Shown here in pieces: positions 11,128 through 21,137 of a stretch of DNA of 40,184 bases. The stretch comes from Proteromonas lacertae (taxonomy: Eukaryota > Sar > Bigyra > Opalinata > Proteromonadidae), in assembly GCA_002245135.1 (NCBI GenBank), contig NGBS01000351.1, positions 1 to 40,184 of the forward strand, read 5' to 3'. The number at the start of each line of letters is the position of its first letter. Position 1 is the stretch's first letter. Both the position numbers and the translations under genes were made by a program. The notes beneath the pieces are model-generated. The model was not told where the DNA came from. It worked only from the letters and a program-made list of their open reading frames with translations, and made no database searches.

Positions 11128-11901
11128 TATTTCTTTTATAGTCATTGTAAATCTGACATTTTAAATGACATTTTTCAATTTATTTTATAAGATTAGTATT
11201 AATGCTTTACTACACCAGTTATGAAATTAAGTATTTCTTCTGATTTATTTTTTTATTTAGATTATTGATACTTTTTAATAAGAAGAACATCAAATTTTAA
11301 TCATTAGGCTGCAGGACTGTTATAATGGAAGATAATTGTGATAGTCAAAATATCAAAATTTTATAAATATCTTAGTTGACATACACAAGTAAATTAGGGA
11401 AGAATTATAGTAATTGATTAATAAATAGATTTAAGCAAGAATAATTGTCAATATGTGTAATTTCGTTGTAGAATTAATGCATAGATGCAAGAACTAGAAT
11501 TTATAAAAATTACCAAATTGTGTGACTTTTGTATTTATGGATAGTGTGTAATGTTAAATAAGAAGAGAAGCCTGAATTATTTCAATTTGTATAAGATTTA
11601 GAAGGAAGTAAATAACCATAGCATAGCTGTTTTCATCATCCATTTAAAATGTATTATTTTGGTATAAATGAAACGTTTTGTAATAGTAGGTGTTTTATCT
11701 CGTATTATAAAATTACAACAAACATTTAAGGAATTCTTCAATAGTAAAAAACCATGAAATAGTATAGGAGATTAGCAAGTTTAGTGAATATAAGTATGAA
11801 AATACTCTTTATTGTAGAGGATATTGAAAAAATGAATATATATTCGATGGTAAATGAATAATATAGAAATCAATCAACAAAATAATAACATAATAAAAGT
11901 G

Positions 11902-14550
11902 TTATACATATTTTTCACAGATTATTTTAATTATCCTATCAGAATCCTCGTTATATAAATTGATAATTTTATTCTTCAATAATTCTAAAACTTCATTATC
12001 CTTCAGTACTTGTATTGAATCATTGAGCATTAGTGACAATATTATATATATTACAAAATAACCACAACAGAAATCGCTGTATTGACAGCTCAAATTATAC
12101 TTATTAATATTTGTATATTGTATGTTTAATTTTTTGTAGATAAAATCAGATGTATCATCAATTAAATGATTACCAGTACTATCAAAATGGGTTATTTTGT
12201 TTCTATTCCTGTTGATCAAGACACTCCAGTGATTTTTGTAACAAATTGGTATATATGTATATTTGTTTATATTTATTTTAATAGAACTGTAAAATATATA
12301 GGGATCCATAACCTCGTCAACTTTAAATATGTGCATAATTTTATTAAAATTAGTTACAGTAAGTTGTATATTTTGAAATTGTATAAAATTATTTAATATT
12401 ATAGCTTTGTTATTAGGAACAACAGATGTATCATTAATTTGTTTTTTGTTATCCACAAAAACGGAAGTAGAACATTCATTTTCTATTAATATTGAATTTT
12501 TATTAATTCTTTTTTTAGGTTTATATGACTCTGATGGAGATTTAACTCTTGGAGGAATTTTAATGGTTCTTCTGGTGATTTCATTATTTATGTAATTTAA
12601 TATAGTATCATTTATAATTGTTGCTGGTGATGAAAGTAGGTATATATATGTTATAATCTTTATTTTTATAGAATGATTTAATGTATTATATTTGTTTTGC
12701 AAAAAGTACATATAACTATTGTTGTCCAATTCATTACGTAAAGATGATATCAATTTATCATTTACAGATTCTATAGTTTCTTGACAAATATCTTCCAGCA
12801 TTGTTGACTTATAAATCTTTTGTACAATAGCTAGTATTTTTTTATAGCTATCAGTATAAGTAATATTATTAGAGTTAATAGGCTTATCACATAACTCAAC
12901 TGAATCATCAACTGCATCATCACTTCTATCATCATCATCTTCTGTAGTATTTGTTATATTTTCTATTTCTTTAGGATAAATGAAATTTATATAATAATCA
13001 GTTTTTTGTTTATTATCTAAATAGAAAGAAGTAAAACATTCATTTGCTATTAATGTTTTATGCATATCGTATTTGATATTTATATAAATCATGTGACTAC
13101 AGGGAATACCAGTAAATTCCCTGTAATGGCATGAACAGAATAATAGATTATCATTTAAGGTAACAGTATATGTATTATTAATAATATAAATATTATTATT
13201 ATTATATACTTCATAGTTTTCAGTAGCTAATAAAATCAACTGTTTTTGTAAATTTTCGTTGCATTCAGGCCATAGAATATCATCATTAGTATTTTTATTT
13301 ATATTCTGAATAGATATTGTTTCTTCTATTCTTCGTTTTTGTGTTTGGTATATATCTTCAATAGCTATTAGTACTGTATCTTCTCTTGATCTTCTTTTTT
13401 TCAATTTATTCTTTATGATGTTGTTGTACGATTCCAACATACTAGTGGAGTGACATCCAAAAATTCCAAACTCCATTACCCCCTCCTTGTTGAAGTATTT
13501 CTGGTCGTTTTCATTTATATTTTTAAGTATTTCATCTCTACATTGGGGATGTTTAATAAATTTATACAATATCTTTTTTATTCTTTCATCTTTAATATAT
13601 ATATAAAGATGATATATGTCATTCACAAATTTAATTCCTAAAGATTTTAATGAATATACAACAGCTGCTTCATGATCGTGAATTATATATTTTATATTAT
13701 TATACTGATTTAAATGTTGATAGATGAAAGTGTAAGTATCTTTATCCCTTTTATTAGTTATGGCAAAAGCCACTAAAAGTATCAATTTAGGGGAAATTTG
13801 GGAGTAAACTAGATACAATTGATTATTATTTAAGAATACCCCAAAAGTCCCATCCGCCAAAAGAGTATTATAGGTATAGAGTATTCTTTTATCTAATATA
13901 ACCAATAAAGCATTCTTATTCTCGTAGTAGGTATATTTATCTTTGATGATATTATATAGATTATATAGACCATCTATTTCATTTCTCATTTCGCCTTTTA
14001 TTCTCCTAATTACATATTCAATTTTCTTCAATACACTTTCACTTACATTATAATTTTCCTTCACTACCTTAATTATTTCTGGAGATGACGATTTAATATT
14101 GCGAACCAAACTTTCCACTAAATCTTTTATTTCATTTGTTAATATATTTATTTTTTTGTAATTATTTAACCTAATAAGTGGATGATTATGTGGATATAAT
14201 TTAACTTGTACAAAATAACGATTGTAATGAGCGATTACACGAAAAGAACATCCACTATAATGACATTTAAATGTAATTTTCTTATTTGAAGCTTGATCTT
14301 GTCTTTTAGCTTCAATTTTTATATTGTACTGCTCTGCATACACATGAATTAAGAAATATAAATCATCAACCGATTTAAATTTAAACATAAAAATTGATTC
14401 TGATATAGGTGAAAAAGAATCCAACGGTGGATATTTGTTGCATATTCTCTTCAAATCCTTTTTTCTTCCATCAACAATGGAATGAGTTGAATCTTTATTT
14501 AATTTATATAGGATTTTTACAAATCCATTTTCAATACTTACATGATTCAT
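11902..14550 (-). CDS. MULE transposase with FAR1-type finger, DDE core, SWIM finger and C-terminal Ulp1-like protease
   Basis: 882 codons, uninterrupted. Residues ~60-125 form a FAR1/WRKY-GCM-type DNA-binding zinc finger (C96, C101, H121, H123). The MULE DDE core follows, with LADGTF (D233), HDHEAA (D292) and MLESYNN (E373). A SWIM finger is at 472-486 (C472, C474, C484, H486). An acidic Asn-rich linker leads to the last ~110 residues, which have NHWSVLI (H774), FDSTG (D790), SCQ (Q823) and CCGYF (C828/C829). This is the His-Asp-Gln-Cys layout of Ulp1/C48 proteases. The transposase part would bind the ends and cut and join DNA. The protease could process SUMO-like modifiers or the protein itself. 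Ulp1 domains are known in some plant Mutator-type elements; here both activities sit in one chain. Possible internal cleavage is inference. Confidence 0.88.
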   Translation of the reverse strand: MNHVSIENGFVKILYKLNKDSTHSIVDGRKKDLKRICNKYPPLDSFSPISESIFMFKFKSVDDLYFLIHVYAEQYNIKIEAKRQDQASNKKITFKCHYSGCSFRVIAHYNRYFVQVKLYPHNHPLIRLNNYKKINILTNEIKDLVESLVRNIKSSSPEIIKVVKENYNVSESVLKKIEYVIRRIKGEMRNEIDGLYNLYNIIKDKYTYYENKNALLVILDKRILYTYNTLLADGTFGVFLNNNQLYLVYSQISPKLILLVAFAITNKRDKDTYTFIYQHLNQYNNIKYIIHDHEAAVVYSLKSLGIKFVNDIYHLYIYIKDERIKKILYKFIKHPQCRDEILKNINENDQKYFNKEGVMEFGIFGCHSTSMLESYNNIIKNKLKKRRSREDTVLIAIEDIYQTQKRRIEETISIQNINKNTNDDILWPECNENLQKQLILLATENYEVYNNNNIYIINNTYTVTLNDNLLFCSCHYREFTGIPCSHMIYINIKYDMHKTLIANECFTSFYLDNKQKTDYYINFIYPKEIENITNTTEDDDDRSDDAVDDSVELCDKPINSNNITYTDSYKKILAIVQKIYKSTMLEDICQETIESVNDKLISSLRNELDNNSYMYFLQNKYNTLNHSIKIKIITYIYLLSSPATIINDTILNYINNEITRRTIKIPPRVKSPSESYKPKKRINKNSILIENECSTSVFVDNKKQINDTSVVPNNKAIILNNFIQFQNIQLTVTNFNKIMHIFKVDEVMDPYIFYSSIKININKYTYIPICYKNHWSVLINRNRNKITHFDSTGNHLIDDTSDFIYKKLNIQYTNINKYNLSCQYSDFCCGYFVIYIILSLMLNDSIQVLKDNEVLELLKNKIINLYNEDSDRIIKIICEKYV

Positions 14551-17247
14551 ACAGCAAAATATTAATTACAAGAGATGTGAGGATAGTACAAAAAACAAAA
14601 TAGAAAGATTCAGTAACGGATATTTTTCATTTTAAAATAACAGTTTAAAATGGTTATTGTATAATGTATATATAATTGAGTATAATATATAGAATGAAAT
14701 GAGTACAAAATCGAAGATTAGAAAGAATTATGTTAATTTGTTCTAAATCGAAGTAAATTGATAGTTAATATTACGTTGTTATTGAGTATTTCGTAATCTC
14801 TTCTAATCTTAACGATCTAGATAATTTCTTGTATTACTTGTATTTTTATAGTTTAAATTAAATAATTAAAACTTATAAATGTCAAATGATTATTAAAATT
14901 GAATTTTCTCTTCGCATACAAAGAGCGAGTTCAAAATTTAAATAAATTCAAATTTGATCAAGCCAAAGCTTGTGTCAATATTTCTTTTTTTGAATTTTCT
15001 CTTGAACTATCAAAATAATTAGATTTAAAACTGGAGGTCCAGTGTACACATATTATGTACAATAGATTTATGTACAAAATTCTAATGATGTTTTTAATGA
15101 TTAACATTGATGTTGTCCAAATTCAACACGCATTTCAGAATAGTTTAATTTAATTACAAAAGTCAATGAAATTTTAATATTAGCTCTGTAAAGTGGCTGG
15201 AAGTACCGAGTTCAAATTTTGAACTCGAGTCCAATTCGCAACTTTCCGGCCATTTGTCAACCAGACACTTTTAAAACAAACTTAATGTATTTTCTTACTT
15301 ATCTTGATGAAAAATTGTTACTTTTATACTTACTTTGTTATATGACCTACCTCTGCAGTATACTTTTTTGTTAATATAAATAGTTTGAATATTTTCACCG
15401 TTTGTTTTCTAGAAATTTTTGAAGCAAACTAAATGCATAATTAGCTAATATAGACAAAAATACATTAGCTGAAATGATTAGAATATAATAATTATCAAAT
15501 CTTTATATATAGAAAAAGAAATGTAAAAAATAGGCTTGAGTGAGGCTTGATTCTATATTTTCTATTTTCATTTTAAATGTCTTATGATCAACATTAAGTT
15601 ATTCTAATCATTTCAGCTAATGTATTTTAGCATATATTAGCTAAATATGCATTTAGTTTGCTTCAAAAATTTCTAGAAAACAAACGGTGAAAATATTCAA
15701 ACTATTTATATTAACAAAAAAATATACTGCAGAGGTAGGTCATATAACAAAGTAAGTATAAAAGTAACAATTTTTCATCAAGATAAGTAAGAAAATACAT
15801 TAAGTTTGTTTTATAAGTGTCTGGTTGACAAATGGCTAACTATGACAAACGGCGCACAACATAACTAATAATCAATATTCAGATAATAATAATAATAATA
15901 TAAATAATCAATATTCAGATAATGATAATTTAGATGATATATATACTAACTATGAGGATAATGATATTATTTACCATGGTTTTTATGATAATGTAAATAA
16001 CTGTTCATATGATGATAATAATATTAATACTTTAACAGATGGAGATCTTTTTCAAATTTATTTATTGGATTTTTTCTTATCTAATGGAATAAGTCAAGCT
16101 AAGTGTAATACATTTCTAAATAAATTAAATAGTATTGTATCATTAAAAATTCTTAATATCAAATCAAATATCAAATCGTTATCTAAGCATGTTAAGAACT
16201 TAATAAATTATAAAAAACCTTCATCCACTTATACTTCAATTAAAAATTCTCTAATAAAAATGATTAAAAAGAAAATAATAATAAATCCGTTGGTATGTAA
16301 TGGTGAAAAATACAAACATTTTACCACATCTAATAATTATAATCTATTATATTCTAATGATATTAATCAAACTTACAATCATATATGTATACAAATCTCT
16401 TACGATGGTGTATGCTTGTCACCATTTTCTAGTGTAAATAAATCAGTAAATATATTATCTTATAAAGTCATGCATGTGTATAATGATTCTCGTCTTGTTG
16501 AGATTATAGCAGTTGATGATGATAAAGTAACTAAAGAAAGAAATATAGATTTACTTGTTAAGGAACTGAATTATCTATATTATACAGGATTTGTATTAGA
16601 TGGAGAATTCTATAATATCTATCCTTTGTCATTCTGTAATGATATGGTTGCAAACATTAAACTATTCGGATTATTTAATTACATTACTTCAAACAAGTTT
16701 TGTCGGACATGTGATGCAGGATATAGAGATATTAAAGAAAAATATTTAATAAATAAACAATTAAAAACACTTAGAGTAAAAGATACAATGAGAGCGTATA
16801 GAAAGGAAGATTGGAACAAATATAATAACGAATATGGCTATAAAGAACATAAATTGTGGAAATTGTATAATAATTATACCTATACAAAATATCTTTTGGA
16901 TAACAATTGTAGTTTAAGTCCTTTCTTTACAGATCTATATACCTGATTTCCATACAAAAATTACACCAACTATTCACCAACTAGATCTTAAAAATATATC
17001 AAAGTACAATTTAGTACAGCAATTGAATATTTTTCTTGATCTTTTCCCATTATTGCTACTAACAAAATATAGATATAATAAAATATACCATTCATTGTTT
17101 AGATTAATAGATGTTATGAATAATGTACTCTTTTATGAGTTTAGTGATTGTACTACAGAACAACTTTACAGTGTATTGATGGATTGTCTGATTATTCTTG
17201 AATTTAATTATAAAGACTTTACTCCACCTAATGCTCTGAGTTTTTAA

Positions 17248-18685
17248 AATAAATCTGAAATATACCTAATGATGTTTTTATCCTTTTCTTGCATTTTCTT
17301 TAATTTAGATTAGAATTGAAATTCTGTAGTAGAAAATACTCATAAATTATTATCTATCAGTATACTACCATTTTATTTTCATGTTTCTCGTTTGACAGTA
17401 CCGCCATTATCACCATTTAACTAATTGGCTTATGTTTTCGTATATTTATACTCACCAATCTGAACATAATTATTAGTTAAATATATCTAATCTTCTGATT
17501 GTGAATTTCCTACTTTTGTTTCTGTTTTTTGGCGATTTATGAATTTATATTCGTTATAGTAAATGACAATACACTTAAAACGTTGTATTTTTGTATTAAC
17601 TATATCATGTTTTATCTCTGCATATTCTATTATTTTGAGTGAATTTATATAATCTACATAATTTATTTTAAACAATAAATAGATTCTTTTACATTTTATA
17701 CTTCTTACATCTCTTTCAATTTTGAATTTCTCTGATTTCCATTAGAACAATAAAACAAAATATGCAAAACAATTAACACATGTTGTTAACTAATAAAACC
17801 ATTTAAGTGCATCCTTTTAATGAAATCGAAAATCTTCAAATTAAAAATTAATTGAACAACACAATTTACTATTTATAAAGATTTTGCACAATGGGTTAAA
17901 GTGAATGACATTATAAAATTATATGATTCCTAAAGGGCAAAAAAACGCTCATTAAACTGTAGATTGTTTATAGAATGTACTTTTTATAATAAAAATTCAT
18001 TATAACTGTGTATCTCAGCAACTCTTAATAGTTTTTATGGTTATAAAACTTCTGATTAAAAAATGTCAAAAATTAATTTTTGCTATTTTATGCTCATTTG
18101 AAACTAGGACATGACATCAGTAAGTATACAAAATTTTATTTTCAAACTCAAACTACAACATAACGAAAAAACGAAAAGAAAAAAGTATAAAAGTGAAAAT
18201 TAGACAAGCCCAATTTGAGCCAAGTATGTAAGTCCTATTTGCAAAATAGTTTTGAATTCTCATAGTGATGGTTTAACAGATGGTAGTCATTCCTATCCAA
18301 AGTATCTTGATGTTTGATAGCAATTAACTTTTCATAATTAATTTAGCATGTTAAACATTGATGAATTGCACTGAGGTTGATTTTTTTCTTTGTTTACTTT
18401 TTGTTATCATATAATTTTATTTCAAAAATGGCAATAAATTTATAAAATGTTAAGCGTTTTAACATAATGGTTTTTCTTCTCTCCTCTTCTAGATCAATCC
18501 ATTTTCTAGGGAGTATGTTAGGTTTATATTTATAACCTACTTCTGTTTATTATTGAACAAAAAATAAAAGTTATGGCGAAAATTTAAACCTAGGATTGAA
18601 AAAAAATTCCCATAAACTATTTCTATAAGGTTTCTTATAACAATAATTAGCTTGTTAAATAAAACAGAAAAATAATGGGAATAAT
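17248..18685. other. no gene seen
   Basis: AT-rich spacer between the tnp2-like gene and the 3' end of the LRRC40-like gene. It holds only short frames (for example 17487-17675 on the minus strand) without motifs. No RNA gene or terminal repeats were recognised. Confidence 0.4.
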
Positions 18686-21035
18686 TTAAATCTTTGAGAT
18701 TGATCTTTCTAATTTTATCTTATTTGCTCTTAACAAAGCAAGATCCTTCTTAAGTGCAAATCTATTAATAATTTAATTAAAATAACAATACATTTTAGCT
18801 GATGATAATCCAGGAGTTTCAATTTCATTTTGTAAAGAATTCATTTTCTCTTCAATTCCTTTTATTTTATTAATTACTTTACTATTGTCTCTTTCAGGTA
18901 GTTCATATTTCAAATTGTTGATTATTTGTCTTTGTTGTTGTAAATGTTGTGGTTTTTGAATATCGCCTAATCCAAGATTTGTTTTTATTTCCTGATATTT
19001 ATTCTTTAAACCATATAACTCATTTACCTTTTCTTGACTTAATCTATCTTTAATATACTTCTTTATAAACTCACATGGCTTTGATAAATATTCATAATGA
19101 ATCTATTCAATAACAATACAATATAATAATAAATTATACAATCTTTTGTGGATTTCCACTTAACTGTATATTCTGTATACCATCACAAAAGCATATTTCA
19201 TAAGGAAAGTTGTATATATCATTATTCTCAACATTTATAGTATGTACTTTATCAAAACAAATAATTGATTTTGGTATTTCTTTAATATGATTATCATTCA
19301 AATATAAATAATGAATATTGCATAATGATATAAATCCATGAGGTTCTATATACTGTATTTTATTAAACCCTAATTGTACAATTGTTAATTTTTTACATTG
19401 ATATAAGAACAACGGAAAATCTAATAAAAAATTTCTAGTTAAATTGATTGATGTTAAATTCTCATATGCAGGATATATTACATTCAAATTTACTGTAGTA
19501 TAATTACTTAACTGATTATAACTTAAATCTATAATTTCTAATCTTGGCAAAGTTAATAAAACTACTGGAAAATACTGAATATTATTATATTGTAACATCA
19601 CTTTCTTTACATTACTATAATACTGAAAATAATCAGGTATTTCATTTATCAAATTGTTGTTTAATAATATTTCTGTTGATGTTAATATAACTTGTTTCTC
19701 ACGAAATACATCAGGAACAATCTTCAATTTCTGATTTTGATAATCAATTATTCCATTCTGAATAGCATTTCTATATACAATTTCATCAGGTTCAACTTTA
19801 TCTATCTCTTTTTCTAATACTTCAGCTGGTAATCTTGACTTTAAATATTTCTTCAAATTCTCACAACTTCCTAATAATAAGTTTTGTCTGATTCTTTTAA
19901 TAGGATTTCCATCGACAATTATCTTCTGTAAATTATACATTAAACCTAACTCATTTGGTAAATCAGTTATGTCATTGTTACTTATGTCTAATTGATTCAA
20001 TTCTTGGAGAGATGTTATATTAGGTGGTAAAACGGATAATTTATTATCTTTTACACTTAATGTATGTAAATTTGGTATATTCTTTAACATATCTGTATTA
20101 AGCTGTTTTAAATTATTAAAATCTAAGTATAACATCTGTAGATTGTTTGATGATGGAAATTCTGATAATTCATTCAATTGATTTTCTTTTAAATTAATTA
20201 TGATTAAATTCTTCATTTTTGAAAAAGATGGTAAAGATTGAAGTTTGTTATGACATAATTCTATTGTTTCTAGTAATGTTAATTCACTAAATGAATATGG
20301 TAAAGATTGTAATAAATTGTTAGACAAAATCACTTTTGTCAATTTGGTTAATAAACATATTTCATTTGGAAGGACTTTTAATTGATTATAACTTAAATCT
20401 AATACTTCTAAATCACTTAATAGACATATTGAAGGAGTTATTGTATTTACTATTGAGTTATAGGATAGATTTAGTAAATCAAGGTTTTTCAACTCACCAA
20501 TACAATCTGAAACAGTTGTAATTTTGTTACTATTAATGATAATGTTAATAATATTTTTTCAATAGATATATACTGAGATAAATCAAGTGATTTTAAGTCT
20601 GTCAAACAATACAATTGTTCACTAATTGCTGATATTTGATTGAATGATATATTTAATAACACTAATGCAGATAATGCTAAAATTTGATCTGGAATTACTT
20701 TTAATTCGTTTCGACTATGAAATATAGTAAAATTGAACAATAATTTGTATATATACCACATATCTAATTTATGTAAATCGACTATTTCCCACCAATTCTC
20801 TCCCTATTAATAAAATCAATTTACTTACTTCTGATAACTATTAAAAGTATATTAAAAATATGCATTATACATTATCATAAATATGGAAAACATCATCAGG
20901 TATTATAGATAATCCAAGACAAGATATGTTTAATGAACCAGTTTTTCTTGCATTTCTAACTCACAATGCAATATTTGAGATATACACATATAATTTTGGA
21001 GGTACAGGAGGTGGTGGTGGTGGTTTACTTAACAT
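18686..21035 (-). CDS. LRRC40-like leucine-rich repeat protein, 8 exons
   Basis: Exons (complement): 20986-21035, 20871-20955, 20829-20837, 20757-20803, 20574-20714, 19140-20529, 18792-19102, 18686-18761. The seven introns are 30, 33, 25, 42, 44, 37 and 30 nt, all GT...TAG, mostly GTAT. Exons total 2109 nt, exactly 703 codons, so 702 residues. After a proline run the protein has ARKTGSLNIS, then ENWWEIVDLHKLDM, the LRRC40 opening. About 20 LRRs (L..L.LS.N.I..LP) follow in two blocks, broken near the middle by a YLKSRLP segment. It ends with KYIKDRLSQEK plus a charged coiled-coil tail ending LERSISKI, about 100 residues longer than human LRRC40. Each splice restores an LRR or family motif, for example SLDLS|HNKIT. 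It is a cytosolic scaffold-type protein of unknown partner. The neighbouring aspA-like gene is divergent. Confidence 0.85.
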
Positions 21036-21137
21036 AAATTTAAATTTTAAAAATTAAAACTCAAACAATCGTTAAACAATCAATAACTATAATAACAATC
21101 GAAGATTGTGTTTTTGGATTTTTTATTTAATTTTTCA
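21036..21137. promoter_or_regulatory. divergent intergenic promoter gap, 102 bp
   Basis: It separates the start codons of the LRRC40-like gene (minus) and the aspartate ammonia-lyase gene (plus), so both promoters must lie in these 102 bases or within the genes. It contains a repeated CAATCG/CAATCAATA phrase (near 21065-21100) and an oligo-T stretch just before the plus-strand ATG. No defined TATA box or initiator can be identified with confidence. Confidence 0.5.

Larger units (their letters stand above)
10273..15247 (-). mobile_element. complete 4975-bp Mutator-like element (MULE)
   Basis: Ends are GGAAAGTTGCGAATTGGACT at 10273 and its inverse at 15228-15247. The flanking 9-mers are identical: GGCCATTTG at 10264-10272 and 15248-15256, the duplication length typical of Mutator. 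Long terminal inverted repeats of roughly 600 bp run to about 10874 on the left and from about 14643 on the right. They contain an inner palindrome around GAGTTCAAAATTTGAACTC. A single minus-strand gene (11902-14550) fills the middle. The open reading frame, long matched ends and clean duplication suggest a recent and possibly still active copy. Confidence 0.92.
10240..15861 (+). mobile_element. 638-bp palindromic MITE (TGTTGTGCGCCG type) carrying an inserted MULE
   Basis: The left end TGTTGTGCGCCGTTTGTCAT starts at 10240; the inverse, ending CGGCGCACAACA, finishes at 15861. Flanks are TAACT at 10235-10239 and TAACT at 15862-15866. Removing the MULE and one copy of its 9-bp duplication leaves 638 bp. 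Its arms then match on both sides: GCCATTTGTCAACCAGACAC on the left and the same sequence inverted at ~15815-15838. The centre near 15535-15555 again has GGCTTGAGTGAGGCTTGA. There are no genes of its own. Confidence 0.85.
8570..17247 (+). pseudogene. tnp2-like transposase-type reading frame opened by nested insertions
   Basis: One long frame can be followed through 8570-8923 (118 codons), 9550-10239 (230 codons) and 15867-16946 (359 codons plus stop). It is interrupted by two MITEs, and each segment is an exact multiple of three once one copy of each target duplication is removed. After 16946 a one-base shift leads into a further ~75-100 codons (to 17247). The Asn/Asp/Tyr-rich N-terminal half is unrecognised. 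The C-terminal half has YDGVCLSPF, a spaced NDMVANIKLFGL, and FCRTC (C-x2-C). That order resembles the D...ND..A..NL.G...C..C core of En/Spm tnp2-type transposases. The resemblance is weak, so the family call is tentative; a host multicopy gene is the alternative. No ends of its own were found. Confidence 0.45.

Noticed and set aside
12166-14603. Several plus-strand frames opposite the MULE transposase
   Set aside because: They are complements of a real, motif-rich gene and show no motifs of their own.
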